Program-made: the position numbers and the translations under genes
In this document: positions 46,058 to 55,670 of the stretch, one piece after another
How positions within the stretch are numbered: position 1 is the stretch's first letter
How the letters are laid out: each line of letters opens with the position of its first letter
The notes under the pieces: model-generated
Database searches by the model: none
Seen by the model: the letters and a program-made list of their open reading frames with translations, nothing else
Told to the model about the DNA's origin: nothing
DNA from: Eremophila alpestris peregrina
Lineage: Eukaryota; Chordata; Aves; Passeriformes; Alaudidae
Length of the DNA stretch: 64,000 nt
Assembly (NCBI GenBank): GCA_009792885.1
Contig: WMCF01000153.1
Span: 814,855-878,854, forward strand
Reading direction: 5' to 3'

Positions 46058-49047
46058 TTACTCTTTCACCCGCTGCTTTTTCTTTTTCCTCTTCTTGGGA
46101 GCTGCTCCTGACTCCGTTCCCTCTCCTGGCTGTGGGTTCTCCTTGGCTGCTGCAGGCAGGGAGCTGTGGTCAAAAGCAAACAGCCTGAGCCACACTTGCC
46201 AGTGACACAGTTCCTGCCCTCTGTTCCCACAGCCACATCACCTCACACTCTCCCTGGGATGCCCGGAGTGCTGACCTTGGCCATGGTGCCCCCCAGAAGC
46301 AGCTGGAGTCCCCCACAGGCCCCTCTCACCTGGGGGCAGCAGCCCCTTCCTTGCACCGCTCCAGCACAGCCACAAAGAAGCCATGGGTGAGAGTCTCTGC
46401 AGGGGAAGCACGGAGGCAGCTCTCTGCTCCAGAGAAGGCAGCAAGTCCTCGGCAGGGCCAGGATGGGAAGGCAGTCACCAGCCTGTGGCACGGAAAAGGG
46501 TTTTTAGCACCAGACCCTGCTCTACAGTCCCCCAGGCTCCCTGAGCCAGACCCACCTGAAGGCCAAGCCCCACTCCTGCAGCACAGCCTGCACAACATCC
46601 TCGTTCTCCTCCTGGTGTAGGGAGCAGGTGGAGTAGACCAGGCGCCAGAGAGCCGGAAAGCTCAGGGCATGGTTGAGGACCCGGCGCTGGAAGCCAGCCA
46701 GTGCCTGCAAGCGTTCAGCACTCGGGGCTGCCTCCTCCCTTGGCCCCCGGGTGACCATCCCTGCAAGACAGGAGCCGTCACCTGGGGTTTGCACACCCAC
46801 AGCCTGGCTCCAGGTGAGCAGCTGTGGTAATGCCTCACACATTACCTGAGCCGCTGCAGGATGGGTCGAGAAGGATGTGGGTCACTCTGCTGTATTTGGG
46901 GTCTTTGGGATCCACGGTCAGGAAGTCCTGCTGAGCCAGCTGGCAGCCAGTGACCCCTGCCCGTGTCAGCAGTGTGTTCATGGTGGCTATGCGCTTGGGG
47001 TCCACGTCAAAGGCAAAGATCTGTCTGAAGGCAGAGCCCAGCGCCCAAGAGAAGCTGTGAACAGACCACCTGGCCCCCGGGAACACTCAAATACTAGGCA
47101 GGCAGACCTTGAGAGCTGTCTCCCCTCTGGCAGGGTTATGGAACAGGGCCAGGGGCTGAGAGTGAACCCCTATGTGACTTCATGTCCCCTCAAATCCTTC
47201 CAAGTGGCTCAGAACTGTCAGAGCCACCAACTCACCCAAGTTGGTGACAGGTTGCAGCTCCTCCTGTAACCTTTTTGTGCTCTCTGTGGGCTTGGGGGAA
47301 CAAGGGCCTCCTCCCCACTTCACCCCTGCACACAACCCTGCCCTCACCCCTTGTTCTTCAGGATGGCAGCCAGGTGGCTTGTCTTGTTTCCAGGGGCAGC
47401 ACAGGCATCGATGACGTGGGAGCCAGCAACAGGGCCAAGGAGGAAGGCAGGGAGGCAGCTAGCCTGCAAGAAGGCAATGGGATGGGCAGAAACACCTGGC
47501 GCCTCCTTGGACATGGCTGATGCTATGGGGTCACAGAGACACCCACCACGTTCCACCAACAGCCTTGCCCAACCCACAGCCCTCTGCTCCTCCAAGCTGC
47601 TGGTCCCCAGCTCCCACAGGAGTTTTATACCCCAGGATTTCATCCTGAACCTTCAAACAACGGAAGCAAAGCCCCAGGGGAGTCCAACAGTTTCTGCTTA
47701 GACTTAAAATGCTGCAGCAAGCTGAGCCATTGTGGAAGGAGTCAGTAGTTTTCCTGCCCCTGAAACTTCCTGCTCCCCAGTTCCCTCACCTTGTCCTGCA
47801 GAATTATGTGTCCTGAGGTATACAGTAGGTTGTCATGGAGGTCTGTCTGCGAAGGGAAAACCAACAGCTCCGGGAGATGCAGATCCAACATGAATTTTTT
47901 TCCAGAGAGGGCCTTCAGCTCCTCCACACTGCCCATGAGACACAGGGAGCATGAATACAAAGTCCTAATCCCGGTGCTCTCAGCACAGCCCAGGCTGAGA
48001 AACCCCTCCATCCCACAGCTCCTCACCAGCTCCAGGCAGCACCCAGACAGGCAGCATCTAAGAGTGGGGAGTGATGGAGACCCCAACCCAACCACCCGGA
48101 GCACCAAATACAGCAACCCGTCACACCTCATCCCATGCCACCTGCTGACATTCTGGGAAAGGTGGGAGAGCAGAAAGAAATACTCACCTGGCTGCCTTGC
48201 CCAGGTAGGCATATCCCTGGCGCTTGAAGAAGTCGATCACATCGTCCACACAAGTCTTCAGGGTGTTGACCCGGACATAGCGTGGGACCTGGGAGGCTGC
48301 AGAGGCTGGACAGGTCAGACACAGCCCCTTCACTGCTCCCAGCACAGGGTGCCCACTCAGCCCAAGCTCACTCACCTGCGGCGCTTACTGCCTTCTCCGG
48401 GGCCAGCAGGTCCTCGTTGCAGCTCACTTTGTGCCGCACCTTCATGCGGGCCAGCTCGGCCTCCAGCCGCGCCCGGTGCCGCCGGGCCAGGGCCTTCCAC
48501 CGGCCCCCGCACTTCAGCCCCTTGCCGAAGAGCAAGTCATACACCAGGACCTGCGGGAAGAGGACGAGGTGAGCCCGGCTCCGCGGCCTCAGACCACCGC
48601 GGCTCCAGGATACCGTGGCTCCGGGACAGCGCGGCCCAGGGATTCCGTGAATCCGGGACATGGCGGCTCCAGGACATCGCCCCGCGGCCCAGGGATTCCG
48701 CGGATGCCCGTACCTTCGCCAGCTGCGGCGCCAGCTTCTTCTCGGCCTGCAGCAGCGCGGCTCCATCCAGCAGCTTTTCCAGCACCGAGGCGTAGCGGAG
48801 GGTCTCGGACACCAGCGCATATAGCTGCCGGACATGCTGCGGAGCAGTCAGCGGTGAGCACCACCGGGCCCGCGCCGGGATCCGGGGCTCCCCCTGCCCT
48901 CCCGGGTGTGATTCCTCCCCGGCCGCCCCGCACCCCCGGCCCCTCCGGGCTCACCGGGAAGCCGCTGTTGTACACGAGGCTCTTGAGGCCGCCCTCGCCG
49001 CGCTCCAGCCCCGCCAGCACCGCGGCCGCCGCGCTGTACAGCGCCAT
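46058..49047 (-). CDS. NSUN5: 28S rRNA (cytosine-5) methyltransferase NSUN5, 10 coding exons
   Basis: NSUN5 uses S-adenosylmethionine to methylate a cytosine in the large-subunit rRNA in the nucleolus (family knowledge). Exons in transcription order: 49047-48955, 48836-48714, 48550-48376, 48296-48188, 47928-47790, 47463-47348, 47024-46846, 46760-46556, 46482-46330, 46163-46058. All phases agree and give 465 residues, close to human. The N-terminal helical region starts MALYSAAAAVLAG. The SAM-binding motif DACAAPGNKTSH lies at about 232-243. Both NSUN-family cysteines are present: DPSC (Cys308, motif IV) and STCS (Cys357, motif VI). The tail is basic (PKKRKKKKQR), consistent with nucleolar location. 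The start was chosen by family length; an in-frame ATG 28 codons upstream would add an Arg/Pro-rich extension read from the CpG island. Copies of this gene flank the human Williams-Beuren region; only one copy is seen here. Confidence 0.96.
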
Positions 49048-49204
49048 GTGCGCCCCGCGCCGCTTCCGCCGGGGCCTCCGGGGCCACAGGGGGCGAGCGC
49101 GGCCCTGCCATCGACTCGGTGCCCGGGGCACAGCGGGCGGAGGGTGCGGAGCGCAGCGGGCACCGTGCGGGCGCTGCTGGGCGGTAGGACCCGGCTACAC
49201 CATC
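48380..49204 (-). promoter_or_regulatory. NSUN5: CpG-island promoter of NSUN5
   Basis: High CpG density covers exons 1-3 and about 150 bp upstream of the start codon, with no TATA box, as expected for a housekeeping gene. Confidence 0.65.
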
Positions 49205-49530
49205 ATCGCAGTGAGCGCGGCCAACCCAGTCACCCCGGTCACCCCCATCACCCTGGTCACCCCGTTGATCCCAGCCACCTTGACCACCCTGGCCACTCCG
49301 GCCACCTCGTCATCACAATGACCTCGGCGACTCTGATCACCCCGGCGAGCCAATGACCCCGGTCACCCCATCATCAGTGACCTTGGCCAGCCCAGTAAAA
49401 CCGTCATCCTGTTCATCCTGGTGATCCCAGCCACCCTGACCAACCAATCACCCTGACCATCCTGGTTAGCCCGGCCATTCCAGCCACCTCGATCACCCCA
49501 ATGACCCTGATCACCAGCCCCGGACACCTC
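49205..49530. repeat. Degenerate CACCC(C/T)GGTCA-type tandem repeat
   Basis: Roughly 9-12 bp units of the form 'caccccggtca', 'ccagccaccttga' and 'atcaccctgaccatcctggt' run for about 320 bp directly upstream of the NSUN5 promoter. CpG positions are progressively lost away from the gene. It starts about 160 bp from the NSUN5 start codon. Confidence 0.75.
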
Positions 49531-49663
49531 ATCCGGTCCCTGCATGTGGAAGCACACTGACATTACTAGTGGCTGTTAGACCCTGTGATACCCTGTGGGT
49601 TGGTGGGGATTTGCTGCAGACTTTGGTGGTCATGCTGCATTCAGAAGAAAGAATGCCCAGCCC

Positions 49664-49728
49664 TGGAAAGAGGGGTCTGCTCCAGGAAAGGGATCTGCTC
49701 TGGGAAAGAGGGATCTGCTCCAGGGAAG
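49664..49728. repeat. Short 19-21-bp tandem repeat
   Basis: About three imperfect copies of 'ggaaagagggatctgctcc', in a region with no gene. Confidence 0.75.
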
Positions 49729-49974
49729 CTCAGAGCTGTATGTGGAGGGTAAAGAATACCCCAGGACAGCCACCATAAGGCAGTATTCCAACAACCTAGA
49801 TATGGCTTTGAAACTGTCCCAGAACCATCTGGTGTGATGGATCGGTCACTCCAGCACGACCAGCTCCAGGGACACCTGGATCTAGGGACAGGCGAGAGCT
49901 GCTTTGCAGGGTCTGAAGAGTTAGCAATGGGTGCTGGGGATCAGTCATCTTATACCTGAATAATCAAAGGGTAT

Positions 49975-51093
49975 AAGAATCTCATCCTAGTGACAGGATC
50001 TGAGGGAATGGCTAGAACCCTGTCACTGTCACGGGAGGTTTCCTTTGCTATCAGGAAAAGGTTCTTCCTCCAGAGGGTGCTGGGGCACTGCCCAGGCTCC
50101 CCAGGGAATGCTCACAGCCCCACGGCTGCCAGAGCTCCAGCAGCATTTGTTCAATGCGCTCAGGCACAAGGTGGTATTATTGGGGTGTCTGTGCAGGGCC
50201 AGGTGTAGGAAAGCAGAGGCGCAGGTTCTCTCTGCTCCAGCTAGCTCTTGGAATATGTAGTTTATTCGCAGGGGTCGTGGGTTACAAAGGGGGGGCTTAT
50301 CCAAGCTGCCAGGGACAGAGAGGAGATAGAGCTGGGAAGAGAGCAGGCAGGCAGGCAAGCGTGTAAGCATGCAGGCATGTATGCATGGAAAGGAAGCATG
50401 TAAGCATGAGCATGTAAGCATGAGGAGATGAATGAGGCATGAGGTGCTGAGCTTGAGGAGCTTGAGGTTGTGTGTGCGTTTGTATGTCTGTGAGTGTCTT
50501 GCCATCAGGCAGGCAGAAGCTTGTGTGTGTGGGTGCGTGCTTGTGTGGGTGTGTGTGTGGTGTAGTGTGTGTGTGTCTGCATGTGTGTCTGTGGGATAGT
50601 GTGTGTTGTCCTTGTTACAATACTTTATATATTTCTCTTGTGTTGAATATTACAATTTACAATAACCAATCCAAGAAAACACATCTGCCATACAATTTAC
50701 ATATAGCCTATAAGCATTGCTACATTATCATATACTTGTTATACTTTAAACCTTAAAACCTACTTCCAAAAACTCTTTTTGCCTTCTTTGCCACGTTGGC
50801 AGGGGCTTCTTCAACCTTTGGACTTCTGCATGCCTTCACTATCTTAGAATCACAGGGGATTCTCTTGGCTGGGCTAAGCCTTTGTCTTCTAGCTACTCAG
50901 TAACTATCTGTCTGGCTTTTTAGATGTCACAGGTGGCTTTCATTTCTACCTTGCTTATAGATGTCATATTATCAGAATCCCTTTGCCAGGTATAATTATA
51001 TGACTGTCCTGATTCACCTTCCCCAACAGCCAGGATTTGGACTCGATGATACCTATAGGTCCCTTCCAACTCAGGATATTCCATGATTCTACA
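49975..51093 (+). mobile_element. CR1 LINE 3' end, split by an LTR insertion
   Basis: The left part (49975-50203) reads 'aggaaaaggttcttcctcca', 'aggctccccagggaatg' and 'gtgtctgtgcagggccagg'. The right part (51029-51093) resumes with 'gccaggatttggactcgatg', then 'ggtcccttccaactcagg' and the terminal 'attccatgattcta'. Together they form one continuous CR1 3' end of a subfamily different from most other copies here. Confidence 0.88.
50204..51028 (-). mobile_element. Solo LTR of an endogenous retrovirus
   Basis: An 825-bp insertion inside a CR1 is bounded by TGT...ACA ends and an exact 6-bp target duplication, GCCAGG (50198-50203 and 51029-51034). On the minus strand, AATAAA sits at 50266-50261, about 57 bases before the LTR 3' end, and a TATATAAAG box lies near 50633-50624, so the LTR is minus-oriented. 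No gag, pol or env sequence or second LTR is present, so it formed by recombination between two LTRs. It contains GT-rich and 'catgtaagcatga' internal repeats. Six-base duplications are usual for class II (beta/alpha-like) avian elements. Confidence 0.85.
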
Positions 51094-52116
51094 GTACTTG
51101 AACCTGTGGAAAGGCACATTCAGGAGCCCCAGTTTGGGGATGCAGGAACAAACATTTACCTTGGTGGTGGTATATTTCATTCCCTGGCCTCTGGTTGGCA
51201 CAGGCTGGTTGTGCATTTTGGTGACAGGCCCAAGGAGCGGGTCCCTGGTGACCCTTTGCAGTTTGCAGGAGCCACTGCTGGGCTGTGTGCAGGGTGGCTG
51301 AGCCCCTCGGGTGCCCTGCTCTCCTCAGGCCATGGCCCTGACAGACTGGACACACAGTCCCCCATGCCAGCTCACAGCCCTGGGCAGCTGGAAAGACCAG
51401 GACTGACCTGCTGAGTGCACACAGCTCTTCAGCTGCTTTTTGTGCTCCCATTTCCCTCTTCAGCAGCCTCTTACCATGACTGCCCACTCGGCTCCAGCTG
51501 TGCGCGTTCTCTGAGAGAGGGTCCCTGTGTCAGCCAGCAACCAGCCCATCCACCTCAAACTCTGGAAGGATGTGCCACAAAAGCCCTGAACACTCACAGC
51601 TCACCCTCTTCAGGCACACAGACCTTTCCACAGGGACATCCCAGCAGGTAAGCTGTGTTTCATTGTGGTAGATTGGGAATGGGGTTGCTGAGGTCAAGGC
51701 TGACATTTTATGCCCTTAGATGTCACCCTGAATTTTTAAGCCTTCTGATAAATCATATTTAGAGTCAGGTTCTCATAGTCTGTACGTAAGCAAAAGGTGT
51801 TGTTTTTCCAATGAGCTTTATTGTTTACATTCTTTTTGGTGGGATGGATTTTCTTGACAAGCATTTGTATTAGCCAGTGTGAGTGTAGAGGTGGAAACTT
51901 TCTTCACCAATCTTTGCCTGTTTCTTTTTGGGATATATATCTGACATTCGGAAGTAAAAGGTTTTTTTTACTTCTTGTGGTAAACGCTGTGTGTCGTGTG
52001 GTTATTTTGTGCATCTGTGCGACACTTAGAGGAGAGGGAAAGGACTCTCCTATACTGATGAACATTTTGTGCAGCACCACGGTTTCTACAGGAGGACAAC
52101 TCTGCCACAGCCTTGA
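51094..52116. other. Non-coding stretch, nothing recognised
   Basis: This is where further TRIM50 exons (B-box, coiled coil, SPRY) would be expected on the minus strand, since the RING remnant lies just upstream of it in that direction. I looked for CxxH/CxxC B-box spacing and SPRY motifs in minus-strand frames and saw none. One minus-strand frame at 51.1-51.5 kb is open but unrecognised. Confidence 0.5.
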
Positions 52117-52488
52117 CTGAGATAAGCTGAGAGAACTGGGGCTGTTCAGTCTGGAGAAGAGAAAGTTCCAGTATCTGAAGGGGGCTACAAGGAAGCTGGA
52201 GAAGGACTTTTCATCAGGAACTGGATAGATCAAGGGCAGATGCATTCAAACTGAAAAAGGGGAAATTTAAGTTAGATATATGGAAGAGATTTTTCCCTGT
52301 GAGGGTGAAAAGGCCTTGTTACAGGTTGCTCAGAGAAGCTGTGTGTGCTCCATCCCTGGAAACGTCCAAGGCCAGGTTGGATGGAGCTTGAAGCAATCTG
52401 GTCTAGTGGAAGGTGTCCCTGCCCATGACAGGGGGGTGGAATGAGATTATCTTTAAGGTCCCTTCCAAGCCAAAGCATTCCATGATTT
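52117..52488 (+). mobile_element. CR1 LINE 3' fragment adjoining the TRIM50 remnant
   Basis: Sense-orientation CR1: 'ctgttcagtctggagaagag', 'gagggtgaaaaggccttgtt', 'aaggccaggttggatggag', 'ctggtctagtggaaggtgtc', ending 'aagcattccatgatttta'. Its 3' end lies within about 50 bases of where TRIM50 similarity stops. Confidence 0.9.
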
Positions 52489-52529
52489 TATGTCTGTGCA
52501 TCTGTGGGATGTATTGGGCAAGACTCCGA

Positions 52530-52791
52530 GGCGGGCTCTGTCTTTGCCCCAGCTCTGAAGCACTTTGATGACACAGGCCAGCACAATGCTGGGTGCCAGG
52601 GGACTGCAGGCCACTCCTTGGCAGCACACGGGGTACAGGAACTGCCCCTCCAGCACTCTGGGGTGGGACAGCATGCAGGGCTGACAGGACAAGTGACCAC
52701 ACTGCAGCACCAGGGGCTCCTTGAACACCTCCAAGCAGATGGGACAGAGCAGCTGCTCCTCCAGCTTGTCAATGCTCGTCTTCTGATCCAT
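52530..52791 (-). pseudogene. TRIM50: TRIM50 RING-exon remnant
   Basis: A minus-strand frame starting at 52791 resembles the RING region of TRIM50, a tripartite-motif E3 ubiquitin ligase. It reads CPICLEVFKEPLVLQCGH, then SCQPC, then a C-terminal PVC followed by SIVLACVIKVL. The zinc ligands at 16, 19, 31, 33, 36, 39 and 56 are present, but the position-53 cysteine of the last CxxC is Tyr (YPVC). An AG acceptor directly precedes the ATG (ggtggcag/GATGG), as in a coding exon behind a non-coding one. Similarity ends at about residue 84, next to a CR1 element. No B-box, coiled-coil or SPRY exon was found down to NSUN5. Position and strand match TRIM50 between NSUN5 and FKBP6 in mammals. It is most likely a decayed gene; a lineage-specific short RING protein is a weaker alternative. 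Confidence 0.8.
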
Positions 52792-52829
52792 CCTGCCACC
52801 TTCCCACACAGATCTGGGCTAGGAAACAC

Positions 52830-54988
52830 TGGTGGGAGAGCAGTCCTGTTCCAAGAACAAGATCAGCAGCACAGACAGTTGCAAACCCATCCTTAAAACT
52901 CTAAACAAAGTCTGAGATGCTGATTTTAACCCATAATGGGTTTGTGGCTACACCTGGCCCACACCTGGCAGTGTGGTGGGTCTACCCAAGGTGTCAGCAG
53001 TCACCCCCAAGCTGTTCTCACCTGGGTCCAGGCAGGGATGTCAGACTGCAGTGGAGTCCTGCCTGTGTGCCAGGGCTCAGACACAGCCAGGAGGGATTTT
53101 GCGCTGAAAAATCCCAGTCTTGACCCTGTATGAATTCCCCCAGACCTCTTTGGGGTTATCTCAGCCCATGGACATCCTCAGAAAGACTGGCGTCACTCAA
53201 GTGATGCATCTAAGCAAAAAGCAGAAGGAAAACATTAAAAGCATGTTTTTCTTGGAGACAGGGGGGCTGAATTTGGGAAGCTGAGGCAGTTAAGCTGTGT
53301 TCCATTGTGGTAGACATTGGGAAGCTCATCCCCTTGAAATTTGTTTCCATGTTCCATGCTCTGCCCCAAAAGATGTGAACTGAAATCCCAGCCTCTCCCA
53401 TCAGCCCCAGGGAGCACAGGGCAGTGTGTTTCCAAGCTGTAAGGCTCAGGCAGCACTGCTTTCCTGCTGTTCGCAGTTGGAACAGAACAGTTAGACTCTT
53501 GGGCAAGTCAAGCACATGGCCTTGAAGTTGAAGAAAACAAATCTGAAGTCGGGGACTTGGTTACTTCCCCAGGGAAAGGGGAGGTTTTAATCTGAGCTGG
53601 GCTGGTGTCACATATTGCTGTGGGGTGAACCAAGGGAAGCTCAAGTGTCCACCAGATATCCCAGGAGCACAAGCAGAGGGACAGCCTCAGGTGCTCCCTG
53701 TGCTCACAGAGAAACACCTCCCAGAGACCCAAATAATACCCAACCACTGAGGTGGCCCGCATGGATTTCTCCGGCTCTGCTTCTCCCAGTGCATGGACCT
53801 GATGGATTTCTTTGGCTTGCCCCAGTCAAGCTCATGGGACCTAGTCAGACAAGGTAGCTCCTCAAGATGGACCCCAGTGGCTCCCCTCCTGCAGCCTCAG
53901 CCCCTCCGGGATGTTGCTACTCCCAGGGAGAGCCAGGCAGGCTCTCATCTCCTTGTCCTGTCCCTGCACGCCCCGGGAAGGGCTGCTGGAGCCACCTGTG
54001 GGCACACACAACACATGACTGGGCAGGACCAAGAGAAGAGCTGGTTGTGTTTGCCTCCCACAGCAGTCAGGGTTCCCAAAGCCCCGTGGGACTTCCCTTA
54101 TGCCCACTGCAACAGAATGTTCTCACCAAAGCACTTTGTCATCAGCAAAGTTTAAGACAACTTGACTTTAAGATATTCTTATCAACTAGGTTAACTTTGC
54201 TGTTAATGGCAATTTGTGTGTGTGTGTGTGGGGGGGGTGTTTTTGTTTTTGTTACACTGGTGGGTTTTTGTTGCCTGGTGGTGTTATGCTTTTGGGAAAA
54301 AAACAGGAAACCAAACACTGCTCTTACTGTGTGGGGCAAGGCACAAGGAATTATTTTGTCTTTTGATTGTGAAAAAATATCGTTTCTCATATAATAACTC
54401 CTGGTTCATGGATGTGTTTGGCTTAGGAGCATCCCTCATATGAATCCCATCATGATCCCATCCCCTGGTTTCCCTCTCAGCATCTCCCGGGGAGCCAGGG
54501 ATGGTCCTAGCTTCTCCCTGGGGAGTGTCCAGCTTGGGAAATGTGGTGAGGGAAGGATCAGCCTTGGGCTCTCACCCAGCCTCACACTGAAGGTCTTCGG
54601 GACACAGCAAAGCAGATAATGCAGAACCTTCTTTACAAAGGGCAAGTGGGGACAGGCTGTGGGGATGTCCCTTCATGTCTTTTCCCCTGCCTTCCTACCT
54701 TCCTGCCTTCCTGCCTTCCTTCTGTAACCTTCTGTGAATAAAAAACTTGGGTTTATGTTACTCTGTGGTGATCTCAAAAATTCAAGAATGTGGGTTTCCT
54801 TCTGCTTTTATTTTCCATTCTCATTCGTTTTGCATTTACACCATTTCAGGTGCCTGAAGAAGGCCAAACTTACCAACTAGTTCCAAACCAGTTTGGATTT
54901 TTTGCTTGCGGTGGTTTGTGATTGGTTGGTTGGGTTGGGGTTTTATGGTGTTTTTTGTTTGGGTTTTTTGTGTTTTTTTTTTTTTTTT
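52830..54988. other. TRIM50-FKBP6 spacer
   Basis: No gene was recognised. It holds a GT run with eight G at about 54216-54238, a CCTTCCTG-type repeat at 54688-54723, an AATAAA at about 54738 with no assigned transcript, and a T-rich end running into the assembly gap. Open frames here (for example 53793-54155 +) have no recognisable motifs. Confidence 0.55.
54688..54723. repeat. (CCTTCCTG)n simple repeat
   Basis: About four tandem copies of a pyrimidine-only motif with single-base variants. Confidence 0.88.
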
Positions 54989-55378
54989 NNNNNNNNNNNN
55001 NNNNNNNNNNNNNNNNNNNNNNNNNNNNNNNNNNNNNNNNNNNNNNNNNNNNNNNNNNNNNNNNNNNNNNNNNNNNNNNNNNNNNNNNNNNNNNNNNNNN
55101 NNNNNNNNNNNNNNNNNNNNNNNNNNNNNNNNNNNNNNNNNNNNNNNNNNNNNNNNNNNNNNNNNNNNNNNNNNNNNNNNNNNNNNNNNNNNNNNNNNNN
55201 NNNNNNNNNNNNNNNNNNNNNNNNNNNNNNNNNNNNNNNNNNNNNNNNNNNNNNNNNNNNNNNNNNNNNNNNNNNNNNNNNNNNNNNNNNNNNNNNNNNN
55301 NNNNNNNNNNNNNNNNNNNNNNNNNNNNNNNNNNNNNNNNNNNNNNNNNNNNNNNNNNNNNNNNNNNNNNNNNNNNNN
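54989..55378. other. Assembly gap (390 N)
   Basis: Unknown bases lie between a poly-T run (54971-54988) and extremely GC-rich sequence. It probably hides the 5' part of the FKBP6 CpG island. The N count need not equal the true length. Confidence 0.99.
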
Positions 55379-55670
55379 TTGGCTGGAGGCGCCACCCTTG
55401 GCGGGCGCGGCTCGGCGCAGCGGGTGAGGTGCGGCCATGATGGCGGGCGGCGCCCGCGAGGAGGAGCTCGGGGCCGGGTGGCAGGAGCCGGCTTCGACTC
55501 CGACCTCAGGACCGACCCCGACATCGACACTCTCTTTGTCTCTGGCCTCTGAGTCTCTCCAGCCCCTGCAGGACCTGACCGGCGATGGAGGGGTGCGCAA
55601 GGAGCAGCTGCGCCCCGGCACCGGGCAGCCCGTGCCCCCATCCGCCTCTGTGGCAGGTAGAGCTGGGTCT
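55379..55670 (+). promoter_or_regulatory. FKBP6: Partial CpG-island promoter of FKBP6
   Basis: GC-rich, CpG-dense sequence starts at the gap edge and continues through exon 1. The transcription start is probably within or just after the gap. Confidence 0.6.

Noticed and set aside
50345..50612. Repeats suggestive of a CRISPR array or independent microsatellite
   Set aside because: The 'catgtaagcatga' and GT-rich repeats are irregular, have no spacers and lie inside the solo LTR. The genome is vertebrate.
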